A DNA stretch of 7,946 nt from 66-474 sp035688305 (lineage in GTDB: Bacteria; Pseudomonadota; Gammaproteobacteria; Xanthomonadales; Rhodanobacteraceae). Of this stretch, positions 1 to 6,031 are shown piece by piece; positions within the stretch are counted from its first letter, which is position 1, and the number at the start of each line of letters is the position of its first letter. The position numbers were made by a program, and so were the translations under genes. A model generated the notes under the pieces. That model was not told the origin of the DNA, ran no database searches, and saw only the letters and a program-made list of their open reading frames with translations. The DNA is taken from NCBI GenBank assembly GCA_035688305.1, contig DASSNC010000113.1:1-7946 (forward strand), given 5' to 3'.

Positions 1-690
1 GGTTACAGCCACCTGTTGCTGCCATCCACCACCTTCGGCAAGGACGTCGCTCCGCGTGCCGCGGCGCTGCTGGGTGTCGGCCAGGTCAGCGACATCATGT
101 CGGTGACGGATGCACACACCTTCACCCGTCCTATTTACGCCGGCAACGCCATCGTCACCGTGGAAGCGCCCGCCGACGCAATGGTGGTCGGTACCGTGCG
201 CACGGCCTCGTGGCCAGCGGTGGCCGAGGGCGCGAGTGCAGCGCCTGTCGAAGCCTTGTCGCTTGACGCCACGCTGCCCACGCACACCCGTTTCGTCGGG
301 CTGCAGCAAGCCTCCAGCGAACGCCCCGACCTGCAGAGCGCAGCAAAAGTGGTGTCGGGCGGGCGCGGCGTCGGCTCGAAGGAAAACTTCGACATCATCT
401 ACAAGCTTGCCGACAAGTTGCATGCCGCCGCGGGTGCTTCGCGCGCTGCGGTCGATGCCGGCTATTGTCCCAACGACATGCAGGTCGGCCAGACCGGCAA
501 GATCATCGCGCCCGAGCTGTACATCGCGATCGGCATCTCCGGCGCGATCCAGCATCTCACCGGCATCAAGGATGCAGGCACCATCGTCGCCATCAACAAG
601 GACGGCGATGCACCGATCTACGAAGTCGCCGACATCGGCCTCGTGGGCGACCTGTTCAAGCTGGTGCCGGAACTGGAAGCGGCGCTTTGA
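1..690 (+). CDS. etfA: Electron transfer flavoprotein alpha subunit (3' part, start lies upstream of the window)
   Basis: EtfA pairs with EtfB to form the soluble FAD heterodimer that takes electrons from acyl-CoA and related dehydrogenases and passes them to ETF-ubiquinone oxidoreductase. The reading frame is open from base 1 and ends at TGA 688-690, giving 229 visible residues; the family is about 310-320 residues, so roughly the first 85 are missing. An in-frame TTG at 16 is not the real start, because homologous sequence (GYSHLLLPSTTFGKDVAPR) continues upstream of it. The C-terminal FAD-binding domain is complete: VVSGGRGVGSKENF, then GASRAAVDAGY, then GQTGKIIAPELYIAIGISG. The ETF-alpha signature (LYIAxGISGxIQH...VAIN) lies at nucleotides 517-597, and the protein ends LFKLVPELEAAL as is typical. 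etfB would be expected just upstream. A strong hairpin follows the stop, so transcription probably ends or attenuates there before the glycan genes. Confidence 0.97.
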   Translation, partial: GYSHLLLPSTTFGKDVAPRAAALLGVGQVSDIMSVTDAHTFTRPIYAGNAIVTVEAPADAMVVGTVRTASWPAVAEGASAAPVEALSLDATLPTHTRFVGLQQASSERPDLQSAAKVVSGGRGVGSKENFDIIYKLADKLHAAAGASRAAVDAGYCPNDMQVGQTGKIIAPELYIAIGISGAIQHLTGIKDAGTIVAINKDGDAPIYEVADIGLVGDLFKLVPELEAAL

Positions 691-694
691 TCAA

Positions 695-722
695 CGCGCC
701 TGCCACGCTCCGGGCAGGCGCG
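695..722 (+). terminator. Perfect 10-bp hairpin after etfA
   Basis: Bases 695-704 (CGCGCCTGCC) are the exact reverse complement of 713-722 (GGCAGGCGCG), with an 8-base loop ACGCTCCG. The stem begins 4 nt after the etfA stop and ends 11 nt before the ATG at 734. No T tract follows, so it is a terminator-like or mRNA-stabilising 3' hairpin rather than a textbook intrinsic terminator. Its 3' arm holds the only purine-rich GGCAGG near the next start, so it could also limit translation of the downstream gene. Confidence 0.55.
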
Positions 723-733
723 ACATCGTTGCG

Positions 734-2890
734 ATGAGGCGCTTGAACCACGTACTCGGTTCGCTCGCGGCGATCGTCGTGACGGTGGTGTTTGTCTGGT
801 ACACATGGCATGCGTTGCGCGGCCATGACCTCAGCGTGTATGCAGACCCGAAGGCCGTGGCCGCCATCGCGGCGGCTGCGCTGATCTACTGCTGCGGGGT
901 TCCGTTGAGCGCGCTGGCGTGGCAGGGCACCTTGCGCGGCGTGGGTACGCGTCGGAGTTGGCGCGAGCTGACCGCGATCCTGGGCATCACGCAGATCGCC
1001 AAGTACATTCCCGGAAACGTGGGCCAATACATCGGCCGCGGTGCCTTGTCGATGAAGCGTGGCATCGAAATCCGCCCATTCACGATCACGGTGTTGCTGG
1101 AAATCGTGCTCTCCGTCGCGGCGGCGCTGCTGGTTGGCGTATGCACCGGCATGTTGTCCCGGGCCGGGCTTGGTGTGGTGCATGCCAGGAGCCTGCAACT
1201 CCTGCTGGTGTTTTGTGCCCTCGTCGCGGCCGCCGCGGCCGTACTCACGTTCCGCCGCTTCGCGCCGCCGCTCCTGCGCCGCATTGCACCGCGGCGTGCG
1301 CATGTCCTCGAAGGTGAGTTGCTGCCGCCGAAGCGCTGGATCCTGCGCGCATTCGTGTTGTATTGCTGTACTTGCCTCACGGTGGGCGTCGCCCTGGTCG
1401 TGCTGGCGCACATGTTGTTGCCGCACGCTCGCCACGAAGACTGGCTGTTGTTGGCGGCGTTTTCCCTGGCCTGGATCGTGGGCTTCGTCACGCCTGGGGC
1501 ACCAGCCGGGCTCGGCGTGCGGGAAGGCCTGCTGCTGCTGATGCTGGGCCCTGTCTACGGCGCGGCACTGGCAGGGGTGTTGATCATCGCCCTGCGCATC
1601 ACCACGATCCTTGGCGACCTGCTGGCTTGCCTCGGAGGTTTCGCGTTGTTGCCGAGGCAGCAAGGCCCTGCGGCACCCGGGCGTCCGCCATCCGATGAAT
1701 CCGCGCGTGGCGGCGATGCCGAAGCAACACCGCAACGCGCCGAGCCGGCAGGGAAGACGCGCGTGTTGTTCATTTCGCGCAAATGGCCGCCGGCGGTGGG
1801 CGGGATGGAAAATCATGCGGTCGTGTTGGCCGGCATGCTCGAACAGGATTTCGAGGTCGTCCGGCTGGTGTTGCCGGGACGTGCCGACGGGCGCCCGCCC
1901 TCGCTTGCCCGTTACGCCTGGTTCATCGCCCGAGCCTGCGCCTGGTGCCTGATGCGTGGACGGCGCTTCGATCATCTCGTGCTCGGCGACTTGCTGATGT
2001 TTCCCGCGGCCATCTGCAGCCGGCTTGTGCGCAAGCATCAGCGGCGCGTGGTGGTCGTCCATGGCCTCGACCTTGTGTATGGTGATCGCCGCGGCCTGCT
2101 GCCGAGGCTCTATGCCGCGTACTTTCGCGGGTTCCACGCGTGCCGGGGTATCTTCAGCAACATCGTGGCCGTCTCGTCATTCACCGCCGGGCTGGCGACC
2201 GCGAAGGGGTTCACAGGGGTGGTCACCATCCATCCCGTGCCGCGTGTGTCGCCCGCGATCGATGGCGGGCGCGTTGCGTTGCCGGCTGCCTTCACGCGCG
2301 CAAAGCGGCGCATCCTCCAGTTCGGCAGACTGGTGCCGCGCAAGGGCGCCCTCTGGTTTGCCCGCAACGTGTTGCCGCGCCTGCCCGGTGATGTCGAATT
2401 GTTCGTGGCGGGGCCTGCGACCGACGCCCGTTACCTCGCCGCGCTGAAAGCCTGCGCGCGAACGACCTGTCTGGGAATCGTCCCTGCGGACGTGCTGGTG
2501 CGCATGATCCGGATCGCCGATGCAGTCATCATGCCCAACATCCCGTCGGCCGGCGGCGGCCACGACGTGGAAGGATTCGGCCTCGTCGCCACCGAGACCT
2601 CCGCATTGGGGGGCGTGCTGGTCGCGTCTCGTTGGCAGGGCTTGACCGACGCGGTCGTGGATGGCGTGACCGGAACCCTGGCCACGCCTGCGGATCCGGA
2701 TGCGTGGGAGCACGCCCTGGTCGAACTCCTGGATGAGTCTGCCGAACAACGCGCGCAGCGCCGACGCATCGCCGAGCGGGAGACGCCTCGACGGTATTCG
2801 CGCGCGCGCGCCGCCACCGAGTTCGCGCGGCTGTTGGTGGCCAAGGGGGACGGCGAGTGCGGGTTCACACTCCAGGCGCACGGTTGCTGA
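734..2890 (+). CDS. Membrane protein fusion: LPG_synthase_TM/AglD-like domain + GT4-type glycosyltransferase
   Basis: This predicted 718-residue protein has two parts. Residues about 1-306 are an integral-membrane domain with hydrophobic segments near 9-27, 44-66, 116-140, 156-177, 203-230, 238-252 and 266-306. It carries two hallmarks of the LPG_synthase_TM (AglD/MprF-like, UPF0104) family: KYIPGNVGQYIGR at 90-102 and TPGAPAGLGVREG at 253-265. Residues about 307-342 are a charged Pro/Ala/Arg/Glu linker. Residues 344 to the end are a GT-B, GT4-like glycosyltransferase: VLFISRKWPPAVGGMEN at 344-360, HGLD at 443-446, the phosphate-binding loop FGRLVPRKG at 530-538 (R532, K537), and the E-x7-E element E613/E621 in EGFGLVATE. 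The family context suggests sugar transfer from a nucleotide sugar to a lipid-linked acceptor at the inner membrane; donor and acceptor are unknown. ATG 734 is the only sensible in-frame start. Its ribosome site is weak, with only GGCAGG 15 nt upstream, inside the hairpin. The frame is also open upstream through etfA, which is a shadow. The fusion itself is the odd feature. Confidence 0.88.
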   Translation: MRRLNHVLGSLAAIVVTVVFVWYTWHALRGHDLSVYADPKAVAAIAAAALIYCCGVPLSALAWQGTLRGVGTRRSWRELTAILGITQIAKYIPGNVGQYIGRGALSMKRGIEIRPFTITVLLEIVLSVAAALLVGVCTGMLSRAGLGVVHARSLQLLLVFCALVAAAAAVLTFRRFAPPLLRRIAPRRAHVLEGELLPPKRWILRAFVLYCCTCLTVGVALVVLAHMLLPHARHEDWLLLAAFSLAWIVGFVTPGAPAGLGVREGLLLLMLGPVYGAALAGVLIIALRITTILGDLLACLGGFALLPRQQGPAAPGRPPSDESARGGDAEATPQRAEPAGKTRVLFISRKWPPAVGGMENHAVVLAGMLEQDFEVVRLVLPGRADGRPPSLARYAWFIARACAWCLMRGRRFDHLVLGDLLMFPAAICSRLVRKHQRRVVVVHGLDLVYGDRRGLLPRLYAAYFRGFHACRGIFSNIVAVSSFTAGLATAKGFTGVVTIHPVPRVSPAIDGGRVALPAAFTRAKRRILQFGRLVPRKGALWFARNVLPRLPGDVELFVAGPATDARYLAALKACARTTCLGIVPADVLVRMIRIADAVIMPNIPSAGGGHDVEGFGLVATETSALGGVLVASRWQGLTDAVVDGVTGTLATPADPDAWEHALVELLDESAEQRAQRRRIAERETPRRYSRARAATEFARLLVAKGDGECGFTLQAHGC

Positions 2891-3051
2891 ACACGGCCGC
2901 CGGTAGCCAATCGGCTACAACCCTTCCGGCCAGCTGCAGGGCGTGCGCGCCCATCGCTGGTGCCGTTTCCGTCACGTTCAGGTGTGCCCTGCGTTGATTG
3001 GGATTGGCCCGTTTGCCAACCCCTTTTACCGCCACGGTCCGATCCGGAACA
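2891..3051. other. Intergenic gap before the methyltransferase operon
   Basis: This 161-nt stretch separates the fusion gene from the overlapping three-gene block. No convincing coding sequence was seen in it. A TTG-initiated extension of the methyltransferase frame begins at 2998, but the added residues (GLARLPTPF...) have no family-like features. The gap contains the 2903-2918 dyad and a -10-like TACAAC, described separately. No T-rich terminator is visible. Confidence 0.5.
2903..2921 (+). promoter_or_regulatory. Small dyad overlapping a -10-like TACAAC
   Basis: GTAGCC (2903-2908) and GGCTAC (2913-2918) form a 6-bp perfect inverted repeat around AATC, beginning 13 nt after the fusion-gene stop. 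The right arm runs into TACAAC (2916-2921), which resembles a sigma-70 -10 box. The best -35-like hexamer nearby, TTGCTG at 2884-2889, is 26 nt away, which is too far for a standard promoter. The 11-mer ATCGGCTACAA (2910-2920) recurs exactly before aacS. It could be a promoter or operator for the 3052-5832 operon, or a weak 3'-end hairpin. Confidence 0.25.
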
Positions 3052-3765
3052 ATGCCGACGCTGCGAAGCCTTGCGCGCTTGCTGCGCTACACGCCTTTCC
3101 ACCCCCAGTGGTTGCTGGGGCGGCGCAAGCCGCCGCGGGGAATCGAAACCGCGCAAGGGTTGCTCCTCGACATTGGCGCGGCGGATCGCTGGGTTGCAAG
3201 GTTTCTGCCAAGCGAGACGCAATATGTCGCGCTGGACTATCCGGTGACGGGCGAGAAGTTCTACGGCAGCACGCCGGATGTGTTCGCGGACGCCTGCAAT
3301 TTGCCGGTGCGTGATGCTTGCGCGGACCACGTCGTTTGTCTCGAAGTGCTGGAGCACGTGGTCGATCCGGCGCGTACCTTGATGGAGATTTCCCGCGTCC
3401 TGAAGCCCGGTGGCCGTGCGTGGCTTTCGATGCCGTTCATGTACCCGGTACACAACGAGCCGTTCGATTTCCAGCGCTATACCGAGTTCGGCTTGCGCAG
3501 GGACCTCGCGCGCGCGAACCTTGCGGTGGACGCCCTGGTGCGACCGATCCATTCGCTCCGGACCGCGGGTTTGCTGGTGAACCTGGCGCTGGCGGGCGGG
3601 ATCCACCAAAGCAGCCCGGTCGGCCGGCTCCTGCTGCTGCTGCCGGGAGCCGTCGCGATTTTTCTCGTGAATGTTGTCGCCTGGCTGGTGTCGCTGGTTT
3701 GGCCGAGCTGGGACAACCTGACGATGCGGCATGATCTCCAATTGCGCAAGGAAGCCGGTTCGTGA
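3052..3765 (+). CDS. SAM-dependent class I methyltransferase (Methyltransf_11 type)
   Basis: This predicted 237-residue protein has a Rossmann-fold methyltransferase core. Motif I is LLLDIGAAD at 37-45, an acidic ribose-contact residue is D62 in VALDYP, and the later motifs are DACNLPV, CLEVLEHV (E98-V103) and RVLKPGG. A following segment, PVHNEPFDFQRYTEFGLR (H134 to R142 and T144), matches the H-x2-P-D-x2-RYT pattern seen in many methyltransferases encoded in polysaccharide clusters. It probably methylates a sugar or lipid-linked intermediate; the substrate is not visible. The usual second glycine of motif I is alanine, a tolerated variation. Residues about 193-218 are strongly hydrophobic and may anchor the C terminus to the membrane. 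The ATG at 3052 is preferred over TTG 2998 because family-like sequence starts after it; the ribosome site is weak (GGAA at 3046-3049). Its stop overlaps the next start as GTGA (3762-3765), implying translational coupling. Confidence 0.87.
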   Translation: MPTLRSLARLLRYTPFHPQWLLGRRKPPRGIETAQGLLLDIGAADRWVARFLPSETQYVALDYPVTGEKFYGSTPDVFADACNLPVRDACADHVVCLEVLEHVVDPARTLMEISRVLKPGGRAWLSMPFMYPVHNEPFDFQRYTEFGLRRDLARANLAVDALVRPIHSLRTAGLLVNLALAGGIHQSSPVGRLLLLLPGAVAIFLVNVVAWLVSLVWPSWDNLTMRHDLQLRKEAGS

Positions 3766-4886
3766 CACGTGTATTGTTCGTCAGCACCATGTACCCCGCG
3801 AACGCCGCGGGCTTCCGCGGTGTATTCATCCGGAACCTGCTCTTTGCGCTGGCCAGGGCAGGCGGCCTGGATTTGCGCGTCTGGGCGCCTCCCGGGGAGT
3901 TGCCGGCGGATGCGGCCGCCGTGACGACCACGGGCGAGGCCGAATGGCTGTCCCGCCTGATCGCGCGCGGCGGCATTTCGCACGTCCTTCGCAGCGGTGG
4001 TCCGCGGGGGCCGCTGGCTGCACTCCACATGCTGCGCATGCTGGCAAGCGCGTACCGGCGGACCCGGGACGTCGAGATTTACCATCTGAACTGGTTGCAG
4101 TGCGCGCTGCCGTTGCCGCGCAACGGAAAGCCCGCGCTGATCTCCGTATTGGGCAACGACCTGAAGCTGCTGCGGCTGCCGTTCATGCGCCTGCTGTTGC
4201 GACGCGTGATGCGCAAACGCGAGGTCGCGATTTGTCCGAATGCCGAATGGATGCACGAGCCGCTGCAGGAAGCCTTCGGGGATGTGGCGCGAATTCGCCC
4301 CGTGTCGTTCGGCATCGATCCGCTCTGGTACGCGGTGCAGCGCGACGCATTTTCCACGGGTCCGAAGTTGTGGATCGTGGTCGCACGCCTGACCGCGGAC
4401 AAGTTGGGCCCGTTGTTCGACTGGTCGAAGGATCTGTTCGTGGATCCCGCGACGCGGCAATTGCATCTGTTCGGGCCGATGGAGCAGGACATCGAAATTC
4501 CGGATTGGGTCCACTATCACGGGCCGGCTGCGCCCGCGGAATTGGCGCAGCAGTGGTTCCCCAAGGCCTGCGGCCTGGTCAGCCTGAGCCGGCACGCGGA
4601 AGGCCGTCCGCAAGTCATGCTTGAAGCGATGGCGGCCGGATTGCCGATCGTGGCCTCCAGGATGGATGCGCACGCGAGCATCGTTGCCGATGGTGCCAGT
4701 GGCCTGTTGTGCGACACCGCGACGTCCTATGCGCATGCGCTGGCCGCGCTCGAAGATCGTGAAACGAACCAGCGGTTCGGCGTCGAGTCACGCAGGTTGG
4801 CACGGGCACGCATGGGCACATGGGATGACTGCGCGCGGCGGTACCTGGCGATCTACGACGAGTTGCTGGGCCATGCCGATGATTGA
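3762..4886 (+). CDS. GT4-family glycosyltransferase
   Basis: This 374-residue protein is a soluble GT-B retaining glycosyltransferase. The N-terminal acceptor domain starts TRVLFVSTMYP and has the family-like GVFIRNLLFALARAGG. The mid-region VLGNDLKLLRLPF resembles the G(S/N)DLKLL segment of GT4 enzymes. In the C-terminal donor domain, R209 and K214 in VARLTADKLG are the likely nucleotide-sugar phosphate-binding pair. The E-x7-E motif is E280/E288 in AEGRPQVMLEAMAAGLPIVAS. The length is normal for the family and no signal peptide or membrane segment is seen. It probably adds a sugar to a growing lipid-linked glycan on the cytosolic face; donor and linkage cannot be read from sequence. The start is GTG at 3762, overlapping the methyltransferase stop by 4 nt. 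Its end overlaps the SDR gene by 8-14 nt, so the three genes very likely share one transcript. Confidence 0.92.
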   Translation: MTRVLFVSTMYPANAAGFRGVFIRNLLFALARAGGLDLRVWAPPGELPADAAAVTTTGEAEWLSRLIARGGISHVLRSGGPRGPLAALHMLRMLASAYRRTRDVEIYHLNWLQCALPLPRNGKPALISVLGNDLKLLRLPFMRLLLRRVMRKREVAICPNAEWMHEPLQEAFGDVARIRPVSFGIDPLWYAVQRDAFSTGPKLWIVVARLTADKLGPLFDWSKDLFVDPATRQLHLFGPMEQDIEIPDWVHYHGPAAPAELAQQWFPKACGLVSLSRHAEGRPQVMLEAMAAGLPIVASRMDAHASIVADGASGLLCDTATSYAHALAALEDRETNQRFGVESRRLARARMGTWDDCARRYLAIYDELLGHADD

Positions 4887-5832
4887 TGACGCAGTCCTGG
4901 TCGTCGGCAGCGGCGGATTCATCGGGCGGGCGCTGGTGGAGGCGCTGAGCCGCCGGGGCCTGCCAACCATCGCCCTGTCCCGCAGCCCGCAAACGATCTC
5001 CCATCCGCTGGTCGAAGTGGCAACGTACAGCGAAGGGGCATCCGCCGAACTTTCCGCACTGCTCGAACGAAGCCGCGTCGTCGTGCACCTGGCAACCGGC
5101 TCGACCCCGGGCACGTCGGCAGCGCGACCGCTCGCGGAAGTTGCCGGCAATCTGCACTTCACGGCCACCCTCCTCGAAGCGTTGCAACAGCGTCCGGGCG
5201 TCGGCCTGCTGTACGTTTCTTCCGGCGGATCGATCTACACCGACACGTCGCAAGCGCCATCCGCCGAGGACGCACCGGTGCGCCCACACTCCTACCACGG
5301 CGCAGGGAAACTGGCCGCCGAGTACTTCATCTCGGCGTGGTGCGACCAGTTCTCCGGAAGTGCCGTGGCCGTGCGCCCGTCGAACGTGTACGGGCCGGGA
5401 CAGCCCGAGCGACCCGGGTTCGGCGTCATTCCCGCCGCGATGGGTGCGGTCCTGCGCAACGAGTGCCTGCATGTCTGGGGTGATGGCTCGGCGCGGCGCG
5501 ATTACATCTACGTCGAGGACTTCCTTGATCTTTGCCTCGCGATCCTGGGTACGCCGATGCAAACGGGGTTGCTGCGTGTCAACGCCTGCAGCGGCGCGAG
5601 TACCAGCCTCGACCAATTGTTTGCGACGCTCGAAGCGGTGAGTGGACGCACGCTGCTTCGCACCTATGACCATCGGCGCAGCGTGGATGCGTCGTGTATT
5701 GCCATGAGTCCGGCGCTGGCCGGATCCGTGTACGGATGGCACAGCAAGACCGCGCTGGAAGAGGGGGTCCGCCGCACCTGGCTTTGGAGACAATCCTTGC
5801 ACGATCGCGGACAGCGTGGCACCGCTTCGTGA
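4873..5832 (+). CDS. NAD-dependent epimerase/dehydratase (extended SDR, NDP-sugar type)
   Basis: This predicted 319-residue protein has the extended short-chain dehydrogenase layout of NDP-sugar 4-epimerases and dehydratases. The nucleotide-binding GSGGFIG is at 12-18, followed by VVHLATGSTPGTS, the substrate strand LLYVSSGGSIY (S116, S117, S120), RPSNVYGPGQ, and WGDGSARRDYIYVEDF in the sugar-binding half. It probably supplies or modifies the activated sugar used by the neighbouring glycosyltransferases. The active-site region is odd: it reads SYHGAGK, with Y141 five residues before K146 instead of the usual four, and His142 in the expected tyrosine position. Family members normally have Y-x3-K, so activity may be altered or Y141 may compensate. 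The start is ATG 4873 (14-nt overlap with the glycosyltransferase gene) or ATG 4879 (8-nt overlap); the choice adds only two residues. It is the last gene of the overlapping block and is followed by a GC hairpin. Confidence 0.9.
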   Translation: MPMIDDAVLVVGSGGFIGRALVEALSRRGLPTIALSRSPQTISHPLVEVATYSEGASAELSALLERSRVVVHLATGSTPGTSAARPLAEVAGNLHFTATLLEALQQRPGVGLLYVSSGGSIYTDTSQAPSAEDAPVRPHSYHGAGKLAAEYFISAWCDQFSGSAVAVRPSNVYGPGQPERPGFGVIPAAMGAVLRNECLHVWGDGSARRDYIYVEDFLDLCLAILGTPMQTGLLRVNACSGASTSLDQLFATLEAVSGRTLLRTYDHRRSVDASCIAMSPALAGSVYGWHSKTALEEGVRRTWLWRQSLHDRGQRGTAS

Positions 5833-5871
5833 CGGCGCGGGAAACGCGTGCAATCGAGTGGGCGGGGCAAG

Positions 5872-5888
5872 GCGGGCGGTACGCCCGC
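5872..5888 (+). terminator. GC-rich hairpin downstream of the SDR gene
   Basis: GCGGGCG (5872-5878) and CGCCCGC (5882-5888) form a perfect 7-bp stem around a GTA triloop, 40 nt after the stop at 5832. A shorter CGCG/CGCG stem lies at 5836-5848. No T run follows, so it may be a factor-dependent or incomplete terminator at the end of the methyltransferase-glycosyltransferase-SDR operon. Confidence 0.4.
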
Positions 5889-5967
5889 ACTGAAATCCCG
5901 CTGCGGAGCACGGCAGGAACCTTGCAGACGCCGAAGGCGGCCTGTCGTTCGAACCGGTGCCGGTACC

Positions 5968-6004
5968 TTGACGACAAGTTGGACAAGCCGCTATCGGCTA
6001 CAAT
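5968..6004 (+). promoter_or_regulatory. Probable promoter region of aacS
   Basis: A -10-like TACAAT (5999-6004) sits 27 nt before the aacS ATG, a sensible distance for a short leader. Possible -35 hexamers are TTGACG (5968-5973, 25 nt from it) and TTGGAC (5979-5984, 14 nt from it); neither has ideal 16-18 nt spacing. TTGACG with CTATCG (5991-5996) would have 17 nt but a poor -10. A small dyad, AGCCG/CGGCT (5986-5990 and 5995-5999), abuts TACAAT. A promoter here is expected because the preceding operon ends and a different function begins. Confidence 0.4.
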
Positions 6005-6031
6005 TTCAGTGTTCCCGCCAATGGATTCGGC

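Noticed and set aside
110..733. Upstream extension of the fusion-gene frame into etfA
   Set aside because: The extension is out of frame with etfA and translates to Ser/Arg/Pro-rich nonsense; family-like sequence begins at ATG 734.
656..2137. A 493-codon minus-strand open frame opposite the membrane fusion gene
   Set aside because: Composition is Gln/Arg/His-rich with no domain-like segments; the plus strand has clear membrane and GT4 motifs.
2998..3051. TTG start giving 18 extra residues on the methyltransferase
   Set aside because: The extra residues show no family-like features, and ATG 3052 directly precedes the recognisable N terminus.
3103..3120. Inverted repeat CCCCAG/CTGGGG with a 6-nt loop
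   Set aside because: It lies inside the methyltransferase coding sequence; short stems are expected by chance at this GC content.
2431..4736. Minus-strand open frames of 419-445 codons across the methyltransferase and glycosyltransferase genes
   Set aside because: They overlap recognisable plus-strand genes and cross several gene junctions without any motif of their own.
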